In this document: positions 1-8,283 of the stretch, piece by piece
Layout of the letters: each line of letters begins with the position of its first letter
Position numbering within the stretch: the stretch's first letter is position 1
NCBI RefSeq assembly: GCF_001314325.1
Contig: NZ_CP009430.1
Coordinates: forward strand, 186,001 to 250,000
Length of the DNA: 64,000 bases
Reading direction: 5' to 3'
Origin: Sphingopyxis macrogoltabida
Lineage (GTDB): Bacteria > Pseudomonadota > Alphaproteobacteria > Sphingomonadales > Sphingomonadaceae
Position numbers and translations under genes: made by a program
The notes under the pieces: generated by a model
The model's input: the letters and a program-made list of their open reading frames with translations, nothing else
What the model was told of the DNA's origin: nothing
Databases searched by the model: none

Positions 1-525
1 TCGATCGCGCGCGAGCGCGAGCTCGGCACCTTCGATCAGTTGATGGTTTCGCCGCTGCGCGTTCACGAAATATTGATCGGCAAGATGGTGCCGCCCTTTC
101 TGGTCGGGACGCTCAACGCCACCATCTATCTGATTCTCGCGCCACTGGTGTTCGGGGTCCCCTTTCTCGGCTCGCTGCTGCTCTTCTATCTGTCGCTCTC
201 AATCTACCAGCTCGCGCTGATCGGTGTCGGCATGCTGGTGTCGGCGGCATCGCGGACCCAGCAGCAGGCCTTTTTGGGCTCGTTCCTGGCAACGACACCG
301 CTGATCCTGCTATCGGGCTATGCCAGCCCGATCGACAATATGCCGGACTGGATGCAGGTCGTCACCTACGCCAATCCGGCCCGATATTTCCTCGATATCG
401 TCCAGGGGGTGTTTCTGAAGGCGATGCCGGCAGAGGCCGTTTTCCAGCAGCTCTGGCCGCTGGCGATAATCGCCTGCGTGACGCTCGCCGCGTCGGCCTG
501 GCTGTTCCGCGCGCGAATGGAGTGA
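1..525 (+). CDS. ABC-2 type transporter permease, C-terminal part (truncated by window edge)
   Basis: The reading frame is open from base 1, so the true start lies upstream. The visible ~174 residues contain the hallmark 'ERELGTFDQLMVSPLR' loop followed by at least four hydrophobic segments and the 'SGYASPIDNMPDWMQ' / 'NPARYFLDIVQGVFLK' block of ABC-2 permeases of the YbhR/YhhJ drug-export type. It would form the inner-membrane channel of an ABC exporter. It is followed immediately by an outer-membrane efflux lipoprotein, with the stop codon 5 nt before that gene's preferred ATG. This points to a tripartite efflux operon whose ATPase and membrane-fusion genes lie left of the window. Substrate cannot be told from sequence. 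Confidence 0.9.
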   Translation, partial: SIARERELGTFDQLMVSPLRVHEILIGKMVPPFLVGTLNATIYLILAPLVFGVPFLGSLLLFYLSLSIYQLALIGVGMLVSAASRTQQQAFLGSFLATTPLILLSGYASPIDNMPDWMQVVTYANPARYFLDIVQGVFLKAMPAEAVFQQLWPLAIIACVTLAASAWLFRARME

Positions 526-530
526 GAGAA

Positions 531-1922
531 ATGCGCAGCCTTCCGCTTTTGGGAATCCTTTTGGCGGCATCGGCCTGCACGGTCGGCCCCGATCATGTCC
601 GCCCGGTCCGGAACGTCGCGCCCGAGTGGGTCGAGCCTGGCACACCCGGGCCCGTCGATGCTCGCTGGTGGGAGCAATTTGGCGACGCCCAGCTGACCGC
701 GCTGGTCGAGCGGGCGTTGAAAGACAGCCCCGATCTCGCCGAGGCGACAGCGCGCCTCGCCGAAGCGCGGGCCGATCGTGACGCCGCGGCGGGAGGTCGG
801 CTGCCCAGCATCGATGCTGCCGGTTCCGCCACCCGGAATCGGCTGAGCGAGAACGAACAGTTGCCGGTGGGACAAATTCCCGGAATCGAGCGCAATTTTT
901 CATTGTTCGATTTGGGTTTCGACGCGAGCTGGGAAATCGACCTGTGGGGCCGCCGCACGCGCCAGGTGGAGGCGACCGAGGCACGTGCCGCAGCCGCGCT
1001 CGCCGGGCGCCAGGATGCCATGGTCGCCCTGATTGCGGAGATCGCGCGCAATTATACCGATCTCAGGCTCGCGCAGGCGGATGCCGGATCGCTGACCGCA
1101 ATGGCCGGCGCCGACGCCGAGACCGCACGGCTCACCAGCCTGCGTTTCGCGGCCGGAGAAGCGTCGCGGCTCGAGCACGAAACCGCTGAAGCGGCCGCCC
1201 GCGCCAGCGCCGCCGCGGTTCCCGAGGCGCGCGCGCGCGCAGCGGCTGCAACCTATCGTATCGCGACGCTGGTTGGCGCCGCGCCCGAAGAGGTTGCCTC
1301 CGAACTCAGCGCATCCAGGCCGCTTCCCGAAAGTCCCGACACGATCCTGACCGGGCTGCGTTCCGAATTGCTCGAGCGTCGCCCCGACGTCCGCCGTGCC
1401 GAGCGCGAGCTGGCCGCCGCCACCGCGGATGTCGGCGTCGCAACAGCCGACCTGTTCCCGCGGTTCAGCCTGCTCGGCGGCATCGGACAGCAAGCCCGTT
1501 CGGCCGGTGATCTCGCCTCGGGTGGCAGCACGCGGTTCCAGATCGGTCCCAGCTTTTCATGGCCGATCTTCTCCGGTGGGACCATCCGTGCGCAAATCCG
1601 GGCCGCCGACGCTCGGGCCGACGCGGCAGCCGCGCGCTACGAGAAGGCCGTCATCGGAGCGCTTGCCGACAGTGAAACGGCGATCAACCGCTTCCTCAAT
1701 GCGCGCGCCTCGACCTTTGATGCTGACGGAGCATTGGCGAACGAGCGGCGAGCTTATGCGCTTGCCGAGGCCCGGGAGCGCAGGGGCGAGGACGATCGAC
1801 TGGCGCTGATGCGTGCGAAGAAGGCGCTGATCGCCGCCGAGAAGCGTGCGTCCGATACGGCAGCGACCGAGCTTCAAGCCGCCATTGCACTGTTCAAGGC
1901 GCTTGGCGGAGGCTGGTCCTGA
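531..1922 (+). CDS. RND/ABC efflux outer-membrane lipoprotein, NodT/OprM family
   Basis: The 463-residue product starts with a lipoprotein signal, MRSLPLLGILLAASAC, whose LAASAC lipobox would be cleaved and lipidated at the Cys. The body has the TolC-fold duplication: 'WWEQFGDAQLTALVERAL' near the N-terminus, long Ala/Arg/Glu-rich helices, 'ELLERRPDVRRAERELAAAT', and 'IGPSFSWPIFSGG'. These are standard for outer-membrane efflux factors. I chose ATG 531 over the GTG at 522 because GGAG lies about 8 nt upstream of it and it places the signal peptide correctly. It probably forms the exit duct for the permease encoded just upstream. Exported substrate is unknown. Confidence 0.92.
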   Translation: MRSLPLLGILLAASACTVGPDHVRPVRNVAPEWVEPGTPGPVDARWWEQFGDAQLTALVERALKDSPDLAEATARLAEARADRDAAAGGRLPSIDAAGSATRNRLSENEQLPVGQIPGIERNFSLFDLGFDASWEIDLWGRRTRQVEATEARAAAALAGRQDAMVALIAEIARNYTDLRLAQADAGSLTAMAGADAETARLTSLRFAAGEASRLEHETAEAAARASAAAVPEARARAAAATYRIATLVGAAPEEVASELSASRPLPESPDTILTGLRSELLERRPDVRRAERELAAATADVGVATADLFPRFSLLGGIGQQARSAGDLASGGSTRFQIGPSFSWPIFSGGTIRAQIRAADARADAAAARYEKAVIGALADSETAINRFLNARASTFDADGALANERRAYALAEARERRGEDDRLALMRAKKALIAAEKRASDTAATELQAAIALFKALGGGWS

Positions 1923-2031
1923 AAGCCCCGTTCGAGGGTGGTCGAAAGCTGACCGGCAGCTTCTGGCAAGGACCAGTGAAAGCTTACGCAGCGTGATGTA
2001 TTAGCTTGAGGCCGCAACTCCGAATTCCATT

Positions 2032-2417
2032 TCATGCGTCGACGGGGCCGAGGATCTGGAGGTAATTTTCATAGATCATGCGCAGCCCCGATGCCTCGAT
2101 CGGATGGCCGAAGCATTTCAAACCGCCATCGATCTGGCACGGGACCTGTCCATCAGCGTCGAAAAAACCCGTCGAGCACGTCGCGCCAGCCCTGACCTTC
2201 CTTCGAGATATGCAAATCCTCCATCGTCACCAGTTCGGTGACAGAAGAGCAGTCGTGGGCCTCGATCAGGCTTAGCTGTTCGCGCGGCTTGGCGATCCCC
2301 TGCCTGTCATACACCTTGGTCGCCGCGACGCGGGTGATGTGGAAATAACTGCCGTTCCAGCCCGACACCACGTCCTGCGCCGGTCACCGCAACGACACGT
2401 TCGCAAAGCAAGCCCAT
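2032..2417 (-). pseudogene. Chimeric scar: SDR N-terminus joined to a decayed thiolase C-terminal fragment
   Basis: Read on the minus strand, an AAAGGAG ribosome site (2427-2433) precedes ATG 2417 and about 20 codons of a short-chain dehydrogenase start (MGLLCERVVAVTGAGRGVGL). The sequence then passes, in another frame, into about 110 codons of the C-terminal region of a lipid-transfer-type thiolase: 'PREQLSLIEAHDCSSVTELV', 'WRDVLDGFF', then 'GGLKCFGHPIEASGLRMIY'. The thiolase part is itself broken: a run of six T's after 'VLDG' shifts the frame, where five would restore it. The conserved GHPIGASG motif reads GHPIEASG, and the C-terminal ~40 residues are missing. The intact SDR would have stopped after 36 residues. 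This looks like a deletion joining two neighbouring catabolic genes. Confidence 0.7.
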
Positions 2418-2555
2418 TATCAGATTCTCCTTTCATAACGACTTGGATCAACCGGTAACCGATTGGATGGAAGACCGGCCTGCGTATCAATGCCGTTTGA
2501 TGATGACGGGCCACCGCTCCTCTGTTCCACCATCCCGGCGACCTGTGGTCACCGA

Positions 2556-3869
2556 TCATTTCCAGAGATAGCTGTCGCTGGCCGGATGAAGGTGGGCAAA
2601 TCTCGTCTCTACTTCTTCGAGCGACAAGACCTCCGCCACCCCTCCAGTCTGACTCGGATTCCGCTCATGCTGGCGGTTAAGCTCAAGGCGCGCGATTTGA
2701 TTGCGATGGACCTCATCAGGCCCATCCGCGAGCCGCAGCAAGCGGGCATTTGCGAAAGCTGCGGTAAGGAAATGGTCGCTGCTTGTCCCCCCACCACCAA
2801 ATAGCTGAATCGCCCAATCGACGATCGTGCAAGCGGCGCTGGGCGCCGCAACCTTGATCATCGCGATTTCAGCCTTGGCCTCCTTGTTGCCCACGGTGTC
2901 CATGAGATAGGCCGCGCGCAATGTCAGGAGCCGCGTCTGCTCGATCAGAATGCGGGCATCGGCGATCCTTTCGAGCGTGACACCTTGCTGGGCTAGAGCT
3001 TTGCCGAACGGTGTCCGAAAGTCCGCGCGGCGGCACATGCGTTCCAATATGCGTTCGCACATCCCGATCAGGCGCATGCAGTGATGGATCCGGCCGGGAC
3101 CGAGCCGGCCCTGCGCGATTTCGAACCCACGCCCTTCGCCGAGCAGAATATTGTCCGCCGGCACGCGAACATTGTCGAAGAGAACTTCGGCGGCACGGTC
3201 CGGCACGCCGTAGAAGCCGAAGACCGGCAAGGGGCGGACAACCTGCACACCGGGCGTCGATTTGGGAACCAGGATCATCGATTGCTGACGATGGCGATCG
3301 GCATCGGCCGGATCGGTTTTGCCCATGAAGATGATAATCTCGCAGCGCGGATCAGTGGCTCCCGTCGTGTACCACTTGCGTCCGTTGATCACATAGTCGT
3401 CACCATCGCGGACGATCGAACTGGAGATATTGGTGGCATCCGAAGACGCAACCGCGGGTTCGGTCATCGCGAAGGAAGACCGAATTTCTCCCTCCATCAG
3501 GGGCTTCAGCCACCGCTCCTTCTGAGCATCGGTCCCGTAGCGGAGGATCGTTTCCATGTTTCCCGTATCGGGCGCGGAGCAATTGAAAACCTCCGGTGCC
3601 ATGAGCGACCGCCCCATGATTTCACACAGGGACGCATATTCGAGATTGCTGAGCGGGGCGCTGCTTTCGCCCGCGGTGTGCCAGAGATTCCACAGGCCCT
3701 GGCGCCGCGCCTCGACCTTCAGTTCCTCGATGATTGGGAACACCGCCCAAGGGCCGAGTATTTCGGCCTGCCGATAGAACTCGTCCTCGCCCGGATAGAT
3801 GTGGGCGGCCATGAAATCCTCCAGTTCGGATTTCAGCCGGCGGACCCGATCAGACAATTCGTACATCAA
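2556..3869 (-). CDS. Acyl-CoA dehydrogenase (stand-alone FadE-type)
   Basis: The 437-residue protein carries the full single-chain ACAD layout. A helical N-domain is followed by '[20 protein letters not shown]' and '[20 protein letters not shown]' (flavin- and acyl-binding middle domain), then a C-terminal helical domain ending '[18 protein letters not shown]' and '[20 protein letters not shown]'. This type oxidises an acyl-CoA to the 2-enoyl-CoA with FAD and passes electrons to ETF. Unlike the other ACADs in the window it is not part of a large/small pair and resembles ACAD10/11-like enzymes. It follows a TonB receptor on the same strand, but a strong terminator (3899-3932) separates them. 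Two consecutive ATGs (3869, 3866) are possible starts. The substrate is not evident. Confidence 0.92.
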   Translation of the reverse strand: MMYELSDRVRRLKSELEDFMAAHIYPGEDEFYRQAEILGPWAVFPIIEELKVEARRQGLWNLWHTAGESSAPLSNLEYASLCEIMGRSLMAPEVFNCSAPDTGNMETILRYGTDAQKERWLKPLMEGEIRSSFAMTEPAVASSDATNISSSIVRDGDDYVINGRKWYTTGATDPRCEIIIFMGKTDPADADRHRQQSMILVPKSTPGVQVVRPLPVFGFYGVPDRAAEVLFDNVRVPADNILLGEGRGFEIAQGRLGPGRIHHCMRLIGMCERILERMCRRADFRTPFGKALAQQGVTLERIADARILIEQTRLLTLRAAYLMDTVGNKEAKAEIAMIKVAAPSAACTIVDWAIQLFGGGGTSSDHFLTAAFANARLLRLADGPDEVHRNQIARLELNRQHERNPSQTGGVAEVLSLEEVETRFAHLHPASDSYLWK

Positions 3870-3898
3870 GATTCCCCGGAAGCGGTATGACTAAACGG

Positions 3899-3932
3899 AA
3901 AAAAGGGGTGGCTGCCAGTAGCCAGCCACCCC
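3899..3932 (-). terminator. Rho-independent terminator of the TonB receptor gene
   Basis: A perfect 10-bp inverted repeat (GGGGTGGCTG at 3905-3914, CAGCCACCCC at 3923-3932, 8-nt loop) is followed on the minus strand by six T's (3899-3904). It lies 25 bp past the stop of the minus-strand receptor gene and ahead of the ACAD start. Confidence 0.85.
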
Positions 3933-3956
3933 CATGCAAGCCCCCTGGCTTAACTT

Positions 3957-6302
3957 TTATTTGCCGCCGAACGCGATCCGCACTTCAACCCCGACAGTCC
4001 GCGGCTCGCCGAGAAAGGCGAGATTGTATCCAAGGCTGGCATCGAAATCGAGCGCATTGGTCCGATAGGTTTTGTCGAGTAGGTTCTTGCCCCACAATGC
4101 AATCTCGACATTGGGTTCGCTGTTCAGCGAGTAGGCAATGCGTCCCTCGAGAAGGCCGTACGCCTTCTGGCTGGTCGATGCCTGGTCGAGCGCCTGACCA
4201 CGAAAGAACACGTCGTCCTGCCAACGCCACGCCGCATAGATGCTGAGATCGCCATTGCCGACGGGCGTGCTATATTTACCGCTTACCGTATACTGCCACT
4301 CCGGGACCGGGAAGGGTTCATTGCTGCGGTCGTTGCCATTCGCTTCGACGAAACGCGTGTAGGCCGTATGCGTCCATGCCCCGCTCGCATTGAATGTAAG
4401 TTCGGGGATTGGTTGCCACGTCAGTTCCGCTTCACCGCCATAGATCTTGCCTTTGGCGGCATTGTTGATGACGGTAACGATCGTATTGTTGACGACGATC
4501 AGACTGCTCTTCTGGATGTCGCTGTAGTCGGTGTAGTAGCCCGCCAGATTCAACCGCACCTTGCGGTCGAACAGATCGCCCTTGAAGCCGATTTCATAGT
4601 CGGTCGCAATTTCCGGGTCGAACGGAAGATAGGGATTGGCACCGCCGCTGCTGCCGCCGCGCACATTGAAACCACCACCACGAAAGCTGCTCGACGTCTT
4701 GGCATAGAGAAGAATGTCGGGCGTTGCCTGCCAATCGAGGCTGACAAGATACGATGGCTTCTTCGCGCTCAGATGGAACGGCGCTGAGCAGACCGCCGGA
4801 TCTGGCCGGACGATGATCGGGACCACACATCCAAGCGCGCTTTCGCTACGGATGTCGGCATCTTGAGTGACCTTCGTGTAGCGGAAGCCGCCGGTGACTT
4901 TCAACGTGTCGGTCAGCGCGTAATTGGCCTGCGCAAAGCCGGCGTAGCTTTCGTTCGTGATATAATAGTTGGCAAAGCTGGGGCTTGTGGCGCTGATCAG
5001 GCCAAGCTGCTTCGTCTGGCTGCCCTCCCAACCATGTTCGTGGCTGTAAAAGCCGCCGGCGATAAGCTCGAGATCGCCGATGCTGGCAAGCAGTTGCACC
5101 TCTTGGGTGAACTGGTCGGAATAGACGAAGTTGCGCGGACGCACGATTTGGAACCGCGACTGATCATAATCCTGCTGGTCGTTGCGCGCCGTGTTCCGAT
5201 AGCCGGTGATCGACCGCAGCGTGACATCGCCGAGGTCGAGGCTGATATCGCCCGAGAAGCCGTAAATTTCCAGAAAGGCGAACACCCGTTCGACGCCCTC
5301 CGTGTCGAAACGGCTCCCGGCAGGAAACATATCGGACTTGAGAAGATTATAGGCCGTTGTGTAGTTCGGAACGGTCCGCGTCAGGCCGAGCTGCGCAACG
5401 GCCTGATTGAGCGCCGAGGCAAGTCCGTTCAGCGGCGCACCGGTCGGGCTGAAGGCCAGTGGATTGAGCTTCGACACACGCGAAACCGACCCGTTCGACG
5501 TCAGCTTGCTATAGTCAGCGGTCAGAAAGAGGCTGAGATTTTCGGTCGGTTCCGCCAGTATCGACAGACGGGCCGAGCGATCATATTGGTCGCCAAGCTT
5601 CTGGCCGATCGCGTTGCGTCCATAGCCGTCCTTGGTTGCGATCTGGCCGGCTAAACGGATGCCAAGAACGCCGTCGATTACCGGAGCGCCCACCGCGCCG
5701 GTCAGCTGCAGCGTGCCGAGATTGCCCACCGTACCCTGAAAATAACCGCCCGCCTCTGACAAGTCCGGTCGCTTGGTGCGCAGCAGGAGCGCGCCGCCAG
5801 TGGTATTCTTGCCGAACAGTGTGCCCTGTGGCCCTTTCAGAACCTGTATCTGGTCGACATCGAGAAACGCGGAGCGCAGTCCGATCTGACGCGGCAGGTT
5901 GATTTCGTTGAGATAGACGGCAACCGAAGGATCGGTTACGAGGAGCGAATCCGCCTGCGCCTGCCCGCGTATCGCGATATTTGCCGTGCTGGGTCCGCCG
6001 TTTCCGGTCGTGATCGACATGGCGGGAGCGAGCCCCTGAAGATCCTTGATTCCGCGCACCGAAGAATCGGTCAACTGCTCGGTACCCACGACGGTGATCG
6101 CGAGCGGCACCTTCTGGACACTCTCCGAGACTCGCCGTGCGGTGACGACGATATCCTCGACCCCCCTGGCCTGCGGCTGATCTTCCGCTGCCGCATCCTG
6201 CGCCGCTGGCTCTTGCCCATCCGCCTGGAATGCGAATACGGGCGTAGAAACCGGCAACGCCGTGGCGGACGCCGCTAGCAGCAGCAATTTGGATCTTTTC
6301 AT
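3957..6302 (-). CDS. TonB-dependent outer-membrane receptor
   Basis: The 781-residue protein has a signal peptide (MKRSKLLLLAASATALPVST.., cleaving near FAFQ), a Gln/Ala-rich linker, and the TonB box/plug 'GVEDIVVTARR' with 'QKVPLAITVVG'. The plug continues 'GPQGTLFGKNTTGGALLLRT', followed by a ~600-residue beta-barrel ending 'VGVEVRIAFGGK'. The frame is open a further 91 codons upstream. I set the start at ATG 6302 because GGAGGAG sits 7-10 nt before it and only this start exposes the signal peptide. Such sphingomonad receptors import large or hydrophobic nutrients across the outer membrane using TonB energy. Beside catabolic genes it probably takes up the growth substrate. No siderophore gene is nearby. 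Confidence 0.93.
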   Translation of the reverse strand: MKRSKLLLLAASATALPVSTPVFAFQADGQEPAAQDAAAEDQPQARGVEDIVVTARRVSESVQKVPLAITVVGTEQLTDSSVRGIKDLQGLAPAMSITTGNGGPSTANIAIRGQAQADSLLVTDPSVAVYLNEINLPRQIGLRSAFLDVDQIQVLKGPQGTLFGKNTTGGALLLRTKRPDLSEAGGYFQGTVGNLGTLQLTGAVGAPVIDGVLGIRLAGQIATKDGYGRNAIGQKLGDQYDRSARLSILAEPTENLSLFLTADYSKLTSNGSVSRVSKLNPLAFSPTGAPLNGLASALNQAVAQLGLTRTVPNYTTAYNLLKSDMFPAGSRFDTEGVERVFAFLEIYGFSGDISLDLGDVTLRSITGYRNTARNDQQDYDQSRFQIVRPRNFVYSDQFTQEVQLLASIGDLELIAGGFYSHEHGWEGSQTKQLGLISATSPSFANYYITNESYAGFAQANYALTDTLKVTGGFRYTKVTQDADIRSESALGCVVPIIVRPDPAVCSAPFHLSAKKPSYLVSLDWQATPDILLYAKTSSSFRGGGFNVRGGSSGGANPYLPFDPEIATDYEIGFKGDLFDRKVRLNLAGYYTDYSDIQKSSLIVVNNTIVTVINNAAKGKIYGGEAELTWQPIPELTFNASGAWTHTAYTRFVEANGNDRSNEPFPVPEWQYTVSGKYSTPVGNGDLSIYAAWRWQDDVFFRGQALDQASTSQKAYGLLEGRIAYSLNSEPNVEIALWGKNLLDKTYRTNALDFDASLGYNLAFLGEPRTVGVEVRIAFGGK

Positions 6303-6720
6303 GGTCCTCTCCTCCCAGATGATATTATGTTCCGGGTTGCAGTTAAAAGCTTGCCGTCGGCGGTCTGTCCTTGGCGGGATACGCGCCTTGTAATGCGCCG
6401 CTGCTTCCCAGTCGCCGGGACTGCTCCCGGCACCAGCGTCATATATTGAATGGCCGTCACAATCACAAACACCGATCCAGTGCGATTTATGCGCTTCGTT
6501 CGGCGCCGATGCAGAGACCGCATTGATCTCTCTTTCGCCGGGCGCAACACGGCATTGATTGCGATTCCCTTTCACTTAGCATGGCACAGCCTATCGACAG
6601 GTGCGTCGAGCAAGCGCAGGCACCCCGGCTTCAGGCACCCGCGCCCACGGCGCCCCTCGCCGCCGCAGCGACCGCCCGGCCGAATACATCCTGCGGATCG
6701 AAGAAAAAAAGGAAGATGGA
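6303..6720. other. 418-bp divergent intergenic region
   Basis: This gap separates the minus-strand TonB receptor from the plus-strand small barrel protein and must hold both promoters. I see no convincing protein fragment, long dyad or RNA gene. The open frame running upstream from the receptor has no signal peptide or ribosome site and is not believable as coding. Confidence 0.5.
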
Positions 6721-7071
6721 ATGACAAAACATGTCTTCATGATCATTACCGAAGCCCCTTCGCCCGAGGAGGAAGAGGCGTTCGAGGCATGGTACGTCGG
6801 CCAGCATATGCCCGACGTCCTTGCAGTTCCAGGCTTCACGGCCGCGCAGCGCTACCGGCTGGCGCCGGATCCAGACCTGCCCGGCGCTCCGATGCGGTTC
6901 CTCACCATCTACGAAATGGAATGCGATGACCGCACGGCGGTAATGGCCGAGGTTCGCCGCCGCGCGGGAACGATGCAAATGCCCTTGTTTCCCGGTGATC
7001 GGAAGTCCGCACCGACGACGATATTCGCCGAAGCGGTTACCGACCGATTGCTGGCGCCGACGGGGGAGTGA
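6721..7071 (+). CDS. Small EthD/ABM-like dimeric alpha-beta barrel protein
   Basis: The 116-residue product begins MTKHVFMIITEAPSPEEEEA and contains 'FEAWYVGQHMPDVLAVPGF' followed by 'AAQRYRLAP'. This is the pattern of ferredoxin-like dimeric barrel proteins (EthD/DUF4286-like), where a 'WYxxxHxPDxLxxPGF' motif lines the pocket. The frame is open further upstream, but ATG 6721 has a purine-rich AAGGAAGATGGA leader and starts the first beta-strand. Members bind or isomerise small hydrophobic metabolites, or help oxygenases, and many sit in degradation clusters. A specific reaction cannot be assigned. Confidence 0.75.
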   Translation: MTKHVFMIITEAPSPEEEEAFEAWYVGQHMPDVLAVPGFTAAQRYRLAPDPDLPGAPMRFLTIYEMECDDRTAVMAEVRRRAGTMQMPLFPGDRKSAPTTIFAEAVTDRLLAPTGE

Positions 7072-7122
7072 CCCCCGCGCCATCGCTTTGTGGAGACCGC
7101 GCGACGCCGGGCGGCAGGACGT

Positions 7123-8283
7123 TCAGGATCGGGCGAGAATGCTGATATGCAAGGCCCGCTCGCCGGGGATTTCACCCGCGAGCGTCTTGATCCCGCGCTC
7201 CAGTTCGTCGATCGGAAGGCTGTGCGTGTGCATCAGTTCCAACGGCAGGCGCCCGCTTTCGATGACACGGATCGCCTGCTGGGTGGCCCAATGGCCCGAC
7301 GCGAGAACGCCGATCATCTTGATCTGCTTCATCATCAGCGCGTCGAGGGGAAATCCATCCATCAAGCGCGAATCCTTGAGTCCGCTCAGGACGATCCGGC
7401 CCTTGTTGCGTACCGCCTTGATCGCGTCATGTACCGGTTCGAAAACATAAGGCGTCGTGTCGCAGACGAGATCGACACCGCGCCCGTTGGTAAGCTCTGC
7501 AACCCGTGCCGGTACGTCTTCATCCTCGACGATGAGCGTCGTGGTCGCGCCCAGCTGGCGCGCGATATCGAGCTTGAAGGCATCCGATCGCAAACCCGTG
7601 ACGATGATTTGTGCGGCGCCCGCCTCGACCGCGGCGACAACGCAAGCTAGCCCGCGCTGCCCGCCGCCCAGAATCAGCACCGTCTCCCCCACCTGCAGCT
7701 CGCCATGCGCGAGCAACCAGTCATAGCCGGCCGCCAGCGGGTTGAAGAGCAGCGCATCCTCGATCGATAGCCGGTCCGACACCGGGTATAATTTCGTGCG
7801 CGGCACGATCTCCATATATTGCGCGAAACCGCCCCATAGGCCGCTACGTTCATGAAGCGAGCGAAAGCCGTAATAGAAGCTGTCGACGCATTTTGAATCG
7901 GACATGCAGCCGACGCACGTCCCGCACGGCGCAATGCCGTGAACCGCGACACGGTCGCCTTCCTTCAATCCCCAGCGACGCGCGCCTTCGGCATCGATCT
8001 TCGCGATGCGGCCCACCGTTTCATGCCCAGGAATGACCGGATAGGACATGATGCCCGCGCGCGCGGTCCCACCATGATATTGCTTGATGTCGCTACCGCA
8101 CATCCCGCAACCCTCGACCGCGAGCAGCGCACCGCCGGGCGGCGGGTCGCCAGGCACGTCGAGTTCGCGAATTTCGATGTCGTTGTCGCCGACAAGTACG
8201 GCTGCTTTGGCCTTCAACGCATATCCCCCGCCTGCCGCGACATCGACCTCACCGTTTGGCGAGTTCGAAGCCAGCCTCTTCAC
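7123..8283 (-). CDS. Zinc-dependent medium-chain alcohol dehydrogenase
   Basis: The protein shows catalytic zinc ligands in 'GCGMCGSDIKQYHGG' and 'PVIPGHETVG'. A four-cysteine structural-zinc loop is seen in 'APCGTCVGCMSDSKC', and the NAD-binding turn is 'LILGGGQRGLA'. It should oxidise an alcohol (or a sorbitol/threonine-like diol) with NAD(P). The GTG start at 8283 gives 386 residues and overlaps the upstream CoA-ligase gene by 35 bp. A TTG at 8217 preceded by GGCGGGGG would start directly at the conserved 'KAKAAVLVG' strand and avoid the overlap, so the true start is uncertain. It is co-oriented with the ligase and probably co-transcribed. Confidence 0.88.
   Translation of the reverse strand: MKRLASNSPNGEVDVAAGGGYALKAKAAVLVGDNDIEIRELDVPGDPPPGGALLAVEGCGMCGSDIKQYHGGTARAGIMSYPVIPGHETVGRIAKIDAEGARRWGLKEGDRVAVHGIAPCGTCVGCMSDSKCVDSFYYGFRSLHERSGLWGGFAQYMEIVPRTKLYPVSDRLSIEDALLFNPLAAGYDWLLAHGELQVGETVLILGGGQRGLACVVAAVEAGAAQIIVTGLRSDAFKLDIARQLGATTTLIVEDEDVPARVAELTNGRGVDLVCDTTPYVFEPVHDAIKAVRNKGRIVLSGLKDSRLMDGFPLDALMMKQIKMIGVLASGHWATQQAIRVIESGRLPLELMHTHSLPIDELERGIKTLAGEIPGERALHISILARS

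Noticed and set aside
1946..1962. Short dyad AAGCTG-ACCGG-CAGCTT after the efflux lipoprotein gene
   Set aside because: Only 6 bp of stem and no T-run, so not called a terminator.
3081..3890. Long plus-strand frame opposite the ACAD gene
   Set aside because: GC-rich codon bias creates long antisense frames throughout; the minus-strand ACAD motifs are decisive.
6303..6575. 91-codon upstream extension of the TonB receptor frame
   Set aside because: It lacks a ribosome site, and the signal peptide and GGAGGAG place the start at 6302.
7053..7081. GGCGC..GGGGG / CCCCC-GCGCC dyad at the end of the small barrel gene
   Set aside because: The stem is interrupted by a 4-nt bulge, lies partly in coding sequence and has no T-run.
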